Shown one piece after another: positions 14,715 to 27,549 of a DNA stretch of 64,000 bases (within the stretch, counting starts at the first letter, position 1; each line of letters begins with the position of its first letter). Source of the stretch: Desulfobacillus sp041396245 (GTDB lineage: Bacteria > Pseudomonadota > Gammaproteobacteria > Burkholderiales > Rhodocyclaceae). The position numbers were made by a program, and so were the translations under genes. The notes below the pieces were generated by a model. That model had not been told where the DNA came from and did not search any database. It saw only the letters and a list, made by a program, of their open reading frames with translations. The stretch covers positions 310,001-374,000 of the forward strand of contig JAWKYW010000001.1 of NCBI GenBank assembly GCA_041396245.1, in the 5' to 3' direction.

Positions 14715-16582
14715 TGGCCTTATTGCAAATTACCGAGCCGGGCCAGTCGGCGGCCCCGCATCAGCATCGGCTGGCGGTGGGCATCGACCTGGGCACCACC
14801 AATTCCCTCGTCGCCACCGTGCGCAACGGCATCGCCGTGGTGCTGCAGGACGAGGTGGGCCGCAGCCTGCTGCCCTCCATCGTCCGCTACCGTTCCGGCG
14901 GCGTCGTCGACGTCGGCTACGCCGCGCAGGGCGCCCAGGCCCTCGACCCGCGCAACACCATCGTCTCGGCGAAGCGTTTCATGGGACGCGGCCTCAAGGA
15001 CGTGTCCCACATCGAGTCGATGCCTTATGACTTCCTCGACGCCGAAGGCATGGTGCGACTGCGCACCGTCGCCGGCGTGAAGAGCCCGGTCGAGGTTTCC
15101 GCGGAAATCCTCAAGGTGCTGCGCGAGCGCGCCGAGGCCAGCCTCGGCGGCGAGCTGACCGGCGCCGTCATCACCGTGCCGGCCTATTTCGACGATGCCC
15201 AGCGCCAGGCCACCAAGGATGCGGCGAAACTGGCCGGCCTCAACGTGCTGCGCCTGCTCAACGAACCGACGGCGGCGGCCATCGCCTACGGCCTCGACAA
15301 CGCCTCCGAGGGCGTCTATGCCGTTTTCGATCTCGGCGGCGGCACCTTCGACATCTCCATCCTCAAGCTCTCGCGCGGCGTCTTCGAAGTGCTGGCGACC
15401 AACGGCGATGCCTCACTCGGCGGCGACGATTTCGATCAGCGCGTGTACTGCTGGATGCTCGACGAGGCCCGGATCCGTTTTCCCAGCATCGAGGACACGC
15501 GCCACCTGCTGCTCAAGGCGCGCGAGGCCAAGGAGATGCTGACCGGCCACGACGAAGCGCCGATCCACGCCGAGCTGTCCTCGGGCGAAACGGTCGACAT
15601 GACGCTGAAGATCGACACCTTCGCCGAGATCACCCGGACCCTCATCTCGAAAACCCTCGGGCCGACGCGCAAGGCGCTGCGCGACGCCGGCCTGACGGTC
15701 AACGACGTCAAGGGCGTGGTGATGGTCGGCGGCGCCACGCGCATGCCGCAGGTGCAGCGCGCCGTGGCGGAGTATTTCAAGCAGGAGCCGCTGACCAACC
15801 TCGATCCCGAGAAGGTCGTCGCCCTCGGCGCCGCCATGCAGGCCAACGTGCTCGCCGGCAACCGTGCCGGCGCCGACGACTGGCTGCTGCTCGACGTCAT
15901 TCCGCTCTCGCTCGGCCTGGAGACGATGGGCGGGCTGACCGAGAAGGTGATTCCGCGCAACTCGACCATTCCGATCGCCAAGGCGCAGGAATTCACCACC
16001 TTCAAGGACGGCCAGACGGCGATGAGCTTCCACGTCGTGCAGGGCGAGCGCGAGCTGGTCGCCGATTGCCGCTCGCTGGCGAAGTTCGAACTGCGCGGCA
16101 TTCCGCCCATGGTGGCGGGCGCGGCGCGCATCCGCGTCACCTTCCAGGTCGACGCCGACGGCCTGCTGGCCGTCTCTGCGCGCGAGATGACCTCCGGGGT
16201 GGAGGCCTCGATTACGGTGAAGCCGTCCTACGGATTGACCGACGACGAGATCGCCGGCATGCTGAAGGAATCGATCGACCACGTCGGCGACGACGTGCAG
16301 GCGCGCAACCTGCGCGAGCAGCAGGTCGAGGCCGGACGCCTGATCGAGGCCGTCGAGGCGGCGCTGGCCGCCGACGGCCGCCTGTTGCGCGCCGGCGAGC
16401 GCGCCGACATCGAGGAGGAGATCGCCGCGTTGAGAAAGCGCATCGCCGGCAGCGACCATCGCGCCATCAGGGCCGGCATCGATTCTCTGAATGCCGCCAC
16501 CCAGGATTTCGCCGCCCGCCGCATGGACCAGGGCATCAAACGGGCGCTCACCGGACAAAAAATCGTCGAGTTCAAGCTATGA
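14714..16582 (+). CDS. hscA: Fe-S assembly Hsp70 chaperone HscA
   Basis: 622 residues from the ATG at 14714. Actin-like ATPase motifs: VGIDLGTTNSLVA, VITVPAYFDDAQRQAT, AVFDLGGGTFDISIL and VMVGGATRMPQVQ. The substrate-binding domain follows from about residue 390, with IPLSLGLETMGG and IPRNSTIP. It releases clusters from IscU using ATP. The gene overlaps both neighbours by 1-4 bases. Confidence 0.97.
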   Translation: MALLQITEPGQSAAPHQHRLAVGIDLGTTNSLVATVRNGIAVVLQDEVGRSLLPSIVRYRSGGVVDVGYAAQGAQALDPRNTIVSAKRFMGRGLKDVSHIESMPYDFLDAEGMVRLRTVAGVKSPVEVSAEILKVLRERAEASLGGELTGAVITVPAYFDDAQRQATKDAAKLAGLNVLRLLNEPTAAAIAYGLDNASEGVYAVFDLGGGTFDISILKLSRGVFEVLATNGDASLGGDDFDQRVYCWMLDEARIRFPSIEDTRHLLLKAREAKEMLTGHDEAPIHAELSSGETVDMTLKIDTFAEITRTLISKTLGPTRKALRDAGLTVNDVKGVVMVGGATRMPQVQRAVAEYFKQEPLTNLDPEKVVALGAAMQANVLAGNRAGADDWLLLDVIPLSLGLETMGGLTEKVIPRNSTIPIAKAQEFTTFKDGQTAMSFHVVQGERELVADCRSLAKFELRGIPPMVAGAARIRVTFQVDADGLLAVSAREMTSGVEASITVKPSYGLTDDEIAGMLKESIDHVGDDVQARNLREQQVEAGRLIEAVEAALAADGRLLRAGERADIEEEIAALRKRIAGSDHRAIRAGIDSLNAATQDFAARRMDQGIKRALTGQKIVEFKL

Positions 16583-16923
16583 CCCAGATCATCGTCCTGC
16601 CTCATGTCGAGCTGTGCCCGGACGGCACGGTGATCGACGTTGCGCCCGGCACTTCCATCTGTGACGGCCTCCTGCAGAACGGCATTGAAATCGAGCATGC
16701 CTGCGAGAAGTCCTGCGCCTGCACCACCTGCCACGTCATCGTACGGGAAGGCTTCGATTCGCTTGCCGAAGCCGAGGAGAAGGAGGAGGACCTGCTCGAC
16801 AAGGCCTGGGGCCTGGAGCCGCACTCGCGCCTGTCCTGCCAGGCGCTGGTGACGCAAACGCCGCTGGTCGTGGAAATTCCGAAATACACCATCAACATGG
16901 TTTCGGAGGGGCACAAGAAATGA
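16579..16923 (+). CDS. fdx: [2Fe-2S] ferredoxin of the ISC system
   Basis: 114 residues from the ATG at 16579, overlapping the hscA stop as ATGA. Cluster ligands: HACEKSCACTTCHVIV (three Cys of CX5CX2C type) and LSCQAL. Adrenodoxin-like ferredoxin that supplies electrons for cluster assembly. Confidence 0.97.
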   Translation: MTQIIVLPHVELCPDGTVIDVAPGTSICDGLLQNGIEIEHACEKSCACTTCHVIVREGFDSLAEAEEKEEDLLDKAWGLEPHSRLSCQALVTQTPLVVEIPKYTINMVSEGHKK

Positions 16924-16931
16924 TCGAATGT

Positions 16932-17047
16932 TCACCACGGCGCACACGGCGACACGGCGAAATCTTGCGATGAAGAACGGGTTGCGCGGTCAATTCAATG
17001 AATTATTGCTCGTCATCACGCCGTGCCGCCGTGTGCGCCGTGGTTGA
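16932..17047. repeat. Long inverted repeat between fdx and iscX
   Basis: The left arm (16934-16960, ACCACGGCGCACACGGCG...) and right arm (17019-17045, the near-exact complement ending GCGCCGTGGT) flank about 58 bases. The strong stem separates iscX from the rest of the operon and may stabilise the upstream message or lower iscX expression. Confidence 0.8.
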
Positions 17048-17059
17048 AACGGAGTCTTT

Positions 17060-17254
17060 ATGAAGTGGACCGACATCAACGACATCGCCATCGAGTTGGC
17101 CGACGCGCATCCCGACGTCGACCCGATGAAGATCAATTTCGTCGACCTGATGAACTGGGTGCGCGCGCTGCCGGACTTCGACGACGATCCGAAGCACTGC
17201 GGCGAGAAGATCCTCGAAGCCATCCAGGCCGCCTGGATCGAAGAGAAAGAATGA
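17060..17254 (+). CDS. iscX: Fe-S assembly protein IscX
   Basis: 64 residues: MKWTDINDIAIELADAHPDVDP, NFVDLMNWVRALPDFDDDP. It is acidic and binds IscS and iron; proposed as an iron donor or regulator of cluster assembly. Its TGA overlaps the ATG of the next gene. Confidence 0.97.
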   Translation: MKWTDINDIAIELADAHPDVDPMKINFVDLMNWVRALPDFDDDPKHCGEKILEAIQAAWIEEKE

Positions 17255-17637
17255 ATCGCGACGAAGGCGGCCTGCAGCGCAACGTCCTGGGCGGGCCGCT
17301 CGGCGTCTGCAGCGAGGCGCCGGTGACCGGCTTCTTCCGCACCGGCTGCTGCGATACCTCGCCGGAGGACATCGGTCGCCACACCGTCTGCATCGTCGCC
17401 ACCGAGGAATTCCTCGCCTTCTCCAAGGCGCGCGGCAACGACCTGTCGACGCCGAGGCCGGAATTCGACTTCCCCGGCGTCCAGCCGGGCCAGCGCTGGT
17501 GCCTGTGCGCCGCGCGCTGGAAGGAAGCCCTGCACGCCGGCATGGCCCCCAAGGTGGTGCTCAACGCCACCAACGAAGCGACCCTTGACATCGTCGCGCT
17601 CGAAGACCTCAAGCGTTACGCCGTCGACCTGCACTGA
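17251..17637 (+). CDS. DUF2237 family protein
   Basis: 128 residues from the ATG at 17251. The family core is recognisable: NVLGGPLGVCSEAP, TGFFRTGCCDTSPEDIGRHT, EEFLAFSKARGNDLSTPRPE, GQRWCLCAARWKEAL. Conserved cysteines hint at metal binding, but function is unknown. ATGA overlap with iscX makes it part of the isc transcript. Confidence 0.88.
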   Translation: MNRDEGGLQRNVLGGPLGVCSEAPVTGFFRTGCCDTSPEDIGRHTVCIVATEEFLAFSKARGNDLSTPRPEFDFPGVQPGQRWCLCAARWKEALHAGMAPKVVLNATNEATLDIVALEDLKRYAVDLH

Positions 17638-17647
17638 CGGCATCCGC

Positions 17648-17720
17648 CGTCATTCCCGCGAAAGCGGGAATCCAGCAGCGCTTCCGGAATTCATGGATAC
17701 CCGCTTCCGCGGGAATGACG
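17648..17720. repeat. Paired dRS3-like palindromic repeat (copy 2)
   Basis: One unit CGTCATTCCCGCGAAAGCGG-GAATCCAG is followed after ~20 bases by an inverted partner TGGATACCCGCTTCCGCG-GGAATGACG. It lies between convergent DUF2237 and DUF1015 genes, a position typical for palindromic repeats that act as bidirectional transcript ends. Confidence 0.85.
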
Positions 17721-17721
17721 A

Positions 17722-18963
17722 TCAATCCAGTGCGTGCGAGACCAGGCCATCGGCCAGCTTGGGTTCGAACCAGGTGGACTTCGGCGGCATCACCTCGCCG
17801 GCATCGGCGACCGACATCAGGTCTTCCATGTCGGTGGCGTGGAGGGCGAAGGCCGCCGCCATCTCTCCGCTGTCGACGCGCCGCTCCAGTTCCTCCAGGC
17901 CGCGGATGCCGCCGACGAAGTCGATGCGCTTGTCGCGGCGCAGGTCCTTGATGTCGAGCACCGGGCCGAGCAGGTTGTCGGAGAGCAGGCTGACGTCCAG
18001 CCGCGCCACCGGGTCGTCGACGGGGATCAGGTGCGGATGGATGGTGAGGCGGTACCACTGGCCGGGCAGGTAGAGGCTGAACTCGCCGCGCTGCATCGGC
18101 CGGTAGCGCGGCGAGCAGATCGAGACGACGAAGCGCTCGGTCAGGCGCGCCAGGAAGCCCATGGTGCTGAGGCCGTTCAGGTCCTTCACCACCCGGTTGT
18201 AGTCCATGATGCGCATCTGCCGGTGGGGAAAGATGACCGAGAGGAAGTGGTTGTAGTCTTCCTCGCCCGTATGGTGGGCATTCTTCGCATGGCGCGCCGC
18301 GGCCACGCGCGAGGCGGCGGCGGAGCGGTGGTGGCCGTCGGCGATGTAGAGGGCCGGCATGGCGTCGAAGAGGAAAGTCAGCCGCTGCAGCACGGCGGCG
18401 TCGCGGATGACCCAGATGCTGTGGCGGATGCCGTCGCTGGCGGTGACATCGGCGTCAGCCGGGCCGGCCGACGCCTGCGCGAGGAGGGCGTCGACCTCGG
18501 GCGCATCCGGATGCGCCAGCAGCACCGGCCCGGTCTGGGCGTTGAGCGCCTCGATCTGGTGCACCCGGTCGTCTTCCTTGTCGGGGCGGGTGTACTCGTG
18601 CTTGCGGATGCGGTTCGTGTCGTAGTCGGCCACCGAAGCGGCGGCGACCAGACCGGTCTGGCTGTGGCTGCCCATCACCAGGCGGTAGGCGTAGTAGCAG
18701 GACGCCTCGTCCTGCCTGAGCACCCCCTCGGTGATCATGCGCCAGAAGTTTTCGCGCGACTTGGCGTACACCTGCGGCGAGTAGTGGTCGATCTCCGGTG
18801 GCAGGTCGATCTCGGCCTTGGAGACGTGCAGGAAGCTGTTCGGCTTGCCGGTGGCCCGTGCGCGCGCCTCTTCGGCGGAAAGGACGTCGTAGGGCGGGGC
18901 GGCGACCTCGCCGGCGCGGCCGGGCGCCGGGCGAATGCCGCGGAAGGGTTTGATCAGGGACAT
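17722..18963 (-). CDS. DUF1015 family protein
   Basis: 413 residues. Family features: IKPFRGIRPAPGRAGEVAAPPYDVLS at the N-terminus, SFLHVSKAEIDLP, RIRKHEYTRPDKEDDRVHQIEAL and LYIADGHHRSAAA in the middle. The family is found beside serine/phosphoserine genes in many bacteria, but its reaction is unproven. Motif copy at 18374-18397 on the opposite strand. Confidence 0.88.
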   Translation of the reverse strand: MSLIKPFRGIRPAPGRAGEVAAPPYDVLSAEEARARATGKPNSFLHVSKAEIDLPPEIDHYSPQVYAKSRENFWRMITEGVLRQDEASCYYAYRLVMGSHSQTGLVAAASVADYDTNRIRKHEYTRPDKEDDRVHQIEALNAQTGPVLLAHPDAPEVDALLAQASAGPADADVTASDGIRHSIWVIRDAAVLQRLTFLFDAMPALYIADGHHRSAAASRVAAARHAKNAHHTGEEDYNHFLSVIFPHRQMRIMDYNRVVKDLNGLSTMGFLARLTERFVVSICSPRYRPMQRGEFSLYLPGQWYRLTIHPHLIPVDDPVARLDVSLLSDNLLGPVLDIKDLRRDKRIDFVGGIRGLEELERRVDSGEMAAAFALHATDMEDLMSVADAGEVMPPKSTWFEPKLADGLVSHALD

Positions 18964-18969
18964 TTTTGG

Positions 18970-19056
18970 TAAGCAGTGAGCGGTGAGCAGTAAGCGGGGA
19001 GGGGGGATTGCGGGCGGTATTATGCCTTATCCGCTTACCGCTCACCGCTTACCGCT
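18970..19056. repeat. Heptad-type inverted repeat (AGCGGTGAGCAGTAAGCGG) next to aroG
   Basis: The left arm has the units AAGCAGTGAGCGGTGAGCAG and TAAGCGG. The right arm is the complement, CCGCTTACCGCTCACCGCTT, separated by ~40 bases. The right arm runs into the aroG coding sequence and supplies its last codons and stop, so the repeat has invaded the gene end. Confidence 0.8.
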
Positions 19057-20119
19057 TCCCTTCCCGGCAGGATGTCCTTGAGGACGTCGCGCGCCTTGCG
19101 GATCATGGCCTCGGTGGTGGGCCAGTCGACGCAGGCGTCGGTGACCGAGCAGCCGTACTTCAGCTGGGAGAGGTCCTCGGGGATCGGCTGGTTGCCGCCC
19201 TCGATGTTGCTCTCGATCATCAGGCCGACGATGGACTGGTTGCCCTCGCGGATCTGGTGCACGCAGTCCGACATCACCAGCGGCTGCAGCGCCGGGTCCT
19301 TGAGCGAGTTGGCATGCGAGCAGTCGATGACGATGTTCGGCGCGATCTTCGCCTTGGCCAGGGCGCGCTCGACCATGCAGACGCTGACGGTGTCGAAGTT
19401 CGAGCGGCCGTCGCCGCCGCGCAGCACGACGTGGCCGTAGGGGTTGCCCTGGGTGCGCACGATGGCCGAGCGGCCCTGCATGTTGATGCCGAGGAAGCTG
19501 TGCGGGCTGGCGGCCGACTTGATGGCGTTGATGGCGGGAACGATGTCGCCGTCGGTGGCGTTCTTGAAGCCGACCGGGGTGGACAGGCCGCTCGACATTT
19601 CGCGGTGGGTCTGCGACTCGGAGGTGCGCGCGCCGATCGCCGTCCACGAGATCAGGTCGCCGAGGTACTGCGGCGCGATCGGGTCGAGCGCCTCGGTCGC
19701 CGTCGGCAGGCCGAGCTCGGTGACCTTGAGCAGGAACGCGCGCGCCTTCTCCATGCCTTCCTCGATGTGGAAGGAGTCGTCCATGTAGGGATCGTTGATG
19801 AAGCCCTTCCAGCCGGTGGCGGTGCGCGGCTTCTCGAAATACACGCGCATGACCAGGTAGAGGGTGTCGCCCACCTCGTCGGCCAGCCGCTTCAGGCGTT
19901 TTGCATAGTCGTAGCCGGCGACCGGATCGTGGATGGAGCAGGGACCGACGACGATGAAGACGCGCGGGTCACGGCGGTCGAGGATGGCCTTGATGGCCTC
20001 GCGGCTGGCGAAGACGGTGTCCGAGGCCCTTTCGGACAGCGGCACGCGGGCATGGATCTCCTCGGGGGAGGGCATCAGGTCGAAAGCACCGATGCGGACG
20101 TTTTCAAGGGGTTGCTGGG

Positions 20120-20123
<4 letters not shown>
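19035..20123 (-). CDS. aroG: 3-deoxy-7-phosphoheptulonate synthase, class I
   Basis: 362 residues. Catalyses phosphoenolpyruvate plus erythrose 4-phosphate to DAHP, entry to the shikimate pathway. Motifs: VVGPCSIHDPVAGYDYAKRL, MRVYFEKPRTATGWKG, WTAIGARTSESQTHREM, VLRGG and IDCSHANSLKDP. The last residues (EAVSGER) are encoded by the flanking repeat. Its ATG overlaps the mfd stop (20120-20123), so it is read after mfd. Confidence 0.96.
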
Positions 20124-23593
<3,470 letters not shown>

Positions 23594-23680
23594 TCTGGAA
23601 GAATGGGGAGGCTTGCGGAACGCTGCTTTTCAAAGGTTGAATTATACCGGTCTGGACAGACCTTCAGGACGGGACTAAGT

Positions 23681-23740
23681 TGTAGGTACGGCCCTCAGGC
23701 CGACGATAGACGCTTCTGTCGGCCAGAAGGCCGACCTGCA
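23681..23740. repeat. GTAGGTCGG-type inverted repeat (copy 2)
   Basis: TGTAGGTACGGCCCTCAGGC at the left and TCGGCCAGAAGGCCGACCTG at the right form a degenerate version of the palindrome at 12150-12197. It sits between the mfd promoter and the phosphoribosyltransferase start. Confidence 0.75.
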
Positions 23741-23753
23741 TGCAAGGGCAGAC

Positions 23754-24389
23754 ATGATCTACAGCAACCGCGAACAGGCCGCAAGGCTTCTTGCCGAAAA
23801 ACTGGCCGAGTATCAGGGCAGGAATCCCCTGATCCTCGCCATTCCGCGCGGCGCCGTGCCGATGGCGAAGATCGTCGCCGACGCGCTGGGCGGCGAGTTC
23901 GACGTGGTGCTGGTGCGGAAGCTCGGCGCCCCCGGCAACCCGGAATTCGCCATCGGCGCCATCGACGAGACCGGCAGGGCAACCCTTGGCCCGTATGCCG
24001 CCATGGCCGGCGCCGATTCCGGCTACATCGAGCGCATCAAGGCGCAGGAGCTGGCGACCATCCGCAAGCGCCGCGCCCAGTATTCACCGCTGCATCCGCC
24101 CATCGATCCGCAGGGGCGCATCGTCATCGTCGTCGACGACGGCCTGGCCACCGGCTCGACGATGCTCGCCGCCCTGCACGCCCTGCGAAGCCGCGCGCCG
24201 CAGAAGCTGGTCTGCGCCGTGCCGGTGGCCCCGCCCGACACGCTGGAGCAGGTCGCAGCGCACGCCGACGAGGTGGTGTGCCTCCACGCACCGGAGAATT
24301 TCCAGGCGGTCGGCCAGTTTTATGCCGACTTCGGCCAGGTCGAGGACGAGGAAGTGATTGCCCTGCTGTCAGAAAGGAAAAAACCATGA
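23754..24389 (+). CDS. Phosphoribosyltransferase-domain protein
   Basis: 211 residues. The type I PRTase core is visible: AIPRGAVPMAKIVAD, VRKLGAPGNPEFAIGAI, and the PRPP loop VIVVDDGLATGSTM at about residues 124-137. Related proteins are found in stress-linked loci with no defined nucleobase substrate. It overlaps the next gene by ATGA, so it heads a four-gene operon with a lipoprotein, photolyase and cupin. Confidence 0.88.
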   Translation: MIYSNREQAARLLAEKLAEYQGRNPLILAIPRGAVPMAKIVADALGGEFDVVLVRKLGAPGNPEFAIGAIDETGRATLGPYAAMAGADSGYIERIKAQELATIRKRRAQYSPLHPPIDPQGRIVIVVDDGLATGSTMLAALHALRSRAPQKLVCAVPVAPPDTLEQVAAHADEVVCLHAPENFQAVGQFYADFGQVEDEEVIALLSERKKP

Positions 24390-24586
24390 GGACCATGATC
24401 GTACTGTTCGCTGTCGCCCTTGCCGGCTGCGGCGTCTCCGAAACCGCCAGCGTTGCCGCCACCGCCGGCGCTGCCAAGGCCAATGAGGCCGAACAGGCAA
24501 GGAACGCGCCCGCCCGGGTGCAGGGCAAGCTCGATGACGCCGCCAGGCTGGCGGAACAGAAGCGCGAAGGGGCTGAATCGCGCTGA
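24386..24586 (+). CDS. Small lipoprotein
   Basis: 66 residues from the ATG at 24386 (overlap ATGA upstream and a one-base overlap downstream). Signal peptide MRTMIVLFAVALAGCG with lipobox Leu-Ala-Gly-Cys, then an Ala/Glu/Lys-rich helical stretch. No known family beyond this pattern. Confidence 0.75.
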   Translation: MRTMIVLFAVALAGCGVSETASVAATAGAAKANEAEQARNAPARVQGKLDDAARLAEQKREGAESR

Positions 24587-26004
24587 TGGCTGATGCATTG
24601 GTCTGGTTCCGCCGCGACCTGCGGCTCGACGACAATGCCGCGCTCGGTCGCGCGCTTGCCGGGGCACAGCGCGTCTTCTGCGTCTTCGTCTTCGACAGCG
24701 AAATCCTCGATCCACTGGCATCGCGCGCCGACCGGCGCGTGGATTTCATCTGGCAGTCGGTGCGCGAGCTGCGCGAGAATTTGCGCGGGCAGGGCGGCGA
24801 CCTGATCGTCCTGCATGGCCGTGCCCGCGAAGAAGTGCCGCGCCTGGCTGCCGCGCTCGGCGTGGACGAGGTGGTCGCGGCCGAGGACTACGAGCCGGCG
24901 GCGGTGGCGCGCGACGCGGACGTCGCCGAGCGGCTGCGCGCCGCAGGCATCGGCTTCAGCGCCGTCAAGGACACCGTGGTCTTCGCCAAGGGCGAATTGC
25001 TGACACAAACGGGGCGGCCGTTCACCGTTTTCACCCCATTCAAGAACGCCTGGCTGAAGCTGGTCAGCGAAGCCGAGCTCGCGCCGCGGCTGTCGCGCGA
25101 CGACCTGGGACGCCTGGCGAAGCCGCCGATGGCCACGCGGCTGCCGGAATTGCGCGAGCTGGGCTTCGAAGCGACCGATCTTGCCGCATCAGGCATCCGG
25201 CCCGGCGAGCAGGGCGCGCAGGAAACCCTGGAAGCCTTCCTCGGCCGCATCGACCGCTACCACGCGCAGCGCGACTTCCCGGCGCTTGACGCCACCTCCG
25301 GACTGGCCATCCACAACCGCTTCGGCACGATCTCCATCCGCCGCCTGGCGCGCCTGGCACGCGATCGCCGGTCCGCGGGGGCTGACTGTTGGCTGGCAGA
25401 ACTGATCTGGCGCGACTTCTTCTTCCAGGTGCTGCACCACCACCCGCAGGCGGCGCGCGAAGCCTTCCGGGCCGAGTTCGCGCGCATCGAATGGCCGAAC
25501 GACGAAACCCTCTTCGCGGCATGGCGCGCGGGACGAACGGGCTATCCCGTCATCGATGCCGCGATGCGCCAGCTGAACAGCACCGGCAACATGCACAACC
25601 GCCTGCGCATGGTCGTCGCCTCTTTCCTGGTGAAGGACCTGCTGGTGGACTGGCGCCGGGGCGAGCAATACTTCGCGGCGCAGCTCAACGACTTCGACCT
25701 TGCCGCCAACAACGGCAACTGGCAGTGGGCCGCCTCGACCGGCTGCGACGCCCAGCCGTACTTCCGCATCTTCAATCCGCTGGCGCAGTCGCGGAAGTTC
25801 GACGCGCAAGGCGAATACATCCGACGCTGGCTGCCGGAACTGGCGAACGTGCCGGTAAAATTCATCCACGCGCCGTGGACGCTCGGCCCGGTCGAGCAGG
25901 CCGCCCGCGGCTGCGTCATCGGACGCGACTATCCCGCGCCCGTCGTCGACCATGCCGTCCAGCGCGAACGCGCCCTGGCGCTCTACAAGAAGGCCCGCCC
26001 ATGA
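24586..26004 (+). CDS. phrB: Deoxyribodipyrimidine photolyase
   Basis: 472 residues from the ATG at 24586. Repairs cyclobutane pyrimidine dimers with blue light. The N-terminal antenna domain opens ALVWFRRDLRLDDNAAL. The FAD domain has GRTGYPVIDAAMRQL, MHNRLRMVVASFLVKDLLVDW and NNGNWQWAASTGCDAQPYFRIFNP, matching class I CPD photolyases. A folate antenna is usual for this class, which may matter because a FolE2 gene lies in the nearby light-linked operon. Confidence 0.96.
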   Translation: MADALVWFRRDLRLDDNAALGRALAGAQRVFCVFVFDSEILDPLASRADRRVDFIWQSVRELRENLRGQGGDLIVLHGRAREEVPRLAAALGVDEVVAAEDYEPAAVARDADVAERLRAAGIGFSAVKDTVVFAKGELLTQTGRPFTVFTPFKNAWLKLVSEAELAPRLSRDDLGRLAKPPMATRLPELRELGFEATDLAASGIRPGEQGAQETLEAFLGRIDRYHAQRDFPALDATSGLAIHNRFGTISIRRLARLARDRRSAGADCWLAELIWRDFFFQVLHHHPQAAREAFRAEFARIEWPNDETLFAAWRAGRTGYPVIDAAMRQLNSTGNMHNRLRMVVASFLVKDLLVDWRRGEQYFAAQLNDFDLAANNGNWQWAASTGCDAQPYFRIFNPLAQSRKFDAQGEYIRRWLPELANVPVKFIHAPWTLGPVEQAARGCVIGRDYPAPVVDHAVQRERALALYKKARP

Positions 26005-26414
26005 AACGAAGTTCAGAGAAGGATAATGCCTGCGTCAGCAGGCGTCATGTCGGAGCTAAAACCCGCCACGCCGACATCGAACCCTACATCACGAAGGACG
26101 GCTCCGTGATCCGCGAGCTGATGCATCCGGATCATCACGGTTGCCGCAACCAGAGCCTGGCCGAGGCCGTCGTGCCGGCCGGCACGCGCACGCTGCTGCA
26201 TCGGCACCTGACGAGCGAAGAGCTGTACCACGTCACCTCGGGCGAGGGCCTGCTGACGCTCGGCGCGGAGAAGATGAAAGTCAGTCCCGGCGACACGGCG
26301 CTGATTCCGCCCGGCACGCCGCACTGCATCGAGGCGACCGGCACGGAGGCGCTGCACGTCCTCTGCTGCTGCAGCCCGGCCTACCGGCATGAAGATACGG
26401 AGATGCTGGATTAA
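26001..26414 (+). CDS. Cupin-domain protein
   Basis: 137 residues; the ATG at 26001 overlaps the phrB stop. The cupin barrel spans about residues 52-125: AGTRTLLHRHLTSEELYHVTSGEG (motif 1 with His, His, Glu) and PGDTALIPPGTPHCIEATG (motif 2). The first ~25 residues are atypical and the true start could be internal. Function unknown. A perfect 24-bp motif copy (26277-26300) lies in the coding strand and encodes the MKVSPGDTA segment. Confidence 0.85.
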   Translation: MKRSSEKDNACVSRRHVGAKTRHADIEPYITKDGSVIRELMHPDHHGCRNQSLAEAVVPAGTRTLLHRHLTSEELYHVTSGEGLLTLGAEKMKVSPGDTALIPPGTPHCIEATGTEALHVLCCCSPAYRHEDTEMLD

Positions 26415-27493
26415 AGGCCGCGCCGCGCGCGCCAGTGGCGCGCCGCGAACACCGCCAGCGTGACGGCGGTCAGCGGCAGGACGAAGGCGGCCATCGCCGT
26501 GCCGTAGGTGTCGAGCAGGTCGTGCTGCTGTGAAGCCAGCAGCAGATAGGCGGTATAGGCGGCGAAATAGAACAGGAAGAGCGCGCCTTCCCAGCGCGCG
26601 ATGACGTGCCCCGTGAAGAAGATCGGCAGACAGGCCAGCGCGACGCCGATCATTACCGGCATGTCGAAATTCAGCATGGCCGTCGGGACGGGGAGGGCCA
26701 GCGGCGCGACCAGGCCGGACAGCCCGAGCACGCCGAGCAGGTTGAAGAGGTTGCTGCCGACGATGTTGCCGACGGCGATGTCGCGCTCGCCGCGCAGCGT
26801 CGCCACCACCGAGGTCGCCGCCTCGGGCAGGGAGGTTCCGATGGCGACGATGGTCAGGCCGATCACCATCTCGGAGAGGCCCAGTGCGCGGGCGAAACTC
26901 ACCGCCGCATCGACCAGCCAGTTGGCGCCGAGCACCAGCAAGCCCAGGCCGATGCCGATCAGCGCGAGCTGCACGCTCCAGTGGCGGTCCCAGGCGCCGG
27001 CGGCCGGGGCGGCGAATTCCTGCGCGAACTCCTCCTCGGCCTCGCGGCCGGCCTTGCGGCTTTGCCGGATCACGAAGACCGTGTAGAGGAGCAGCAGGCC
27101 GAACAGCAGCGCGCCGTCGCCGCGGCCGATGGCGCCGTCCAGGGCCAGGGCGAACAGCAGCACGGAAGCGCCGAGCATCAGCGGCACCTCCTGGCGAATC
27201 AGCTGCGGCGCCACCAGCAGGGGCGCCGCCAGTGCCGAGACGCCGAGCACCAGCAGGATGTTGAAGATGTTGCTGCCGACGACATTGCCCAGCGCGATGT
27301 CCACCTGGCCGCCCCAGGTCGAACGCACCGAGACCGCCAGTTCCGGCGCGCTGGTGCCGAAGGCGACGACGGTCAGGCCGACCACCAGCGGCGAAATGCC
27401 GAACGACAATGCCAGCTTCGAGGATCCGCGCACCAGAACCTGGGCGCCGGCGACCAGCGTCGTCAGGCCGAGGAGGAAGAAAAACACCGACAT
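26411..27493 (-). CDS. Calcium/sodium antiporter, YrbG-type CaCA family
   Basis: 360 residues, about ten membrane segments in two related halves. Both ion-binding alpha repeats are present: VVAFGTSAPELAVSVRST (about residues 42-59) and IVAIGTSLPEAATSVVATL (about 217-235), each followed by GNVVGSNIFN or GNIVGSNLFN. A hydrophilic loop with acidic residues separates the halves. Its 3' end overlaps the convergent cupin gene by four bases. Confidence 0.93.
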   Translation of the reverse strand: MSVFFFLLGLTTLVAGAQVLVRGSSKLALSFGISPLVVGLTVVAFGTSAPELAVSVRSTWGGQVDIALGNVVGSNIFNILLVLGVSALAAPLLVAPQLIRQEVPLMLGASVLLFALALDGAIGRGDGALLFGLLLLYTVFVIRQSRKAGREAEEEFAQEFAAPAAGAWDRHWSVQLALIGIGLGLLVLGANWLVDAAVSFARALGLSEMVIGLTIVAIGTSLPEAATSVVATLRGERDIAVGNIVGSNLFNLLGVLGLSGLVAPLALPVPTAMLNFDMPVMIGVALACLPIFFTGHVIARWEGALFLFYFAAYTAYLLLASQQHDLLDTYGTAMAAFVLPLTAVTLAVFAARHWRARRGL

Positions 27494-27549
27494 GCGTCAT
27501 GACTCGGTTGTGGGCAGAGGCGGCAGAATAGCTCATTTCCCCATATCGC

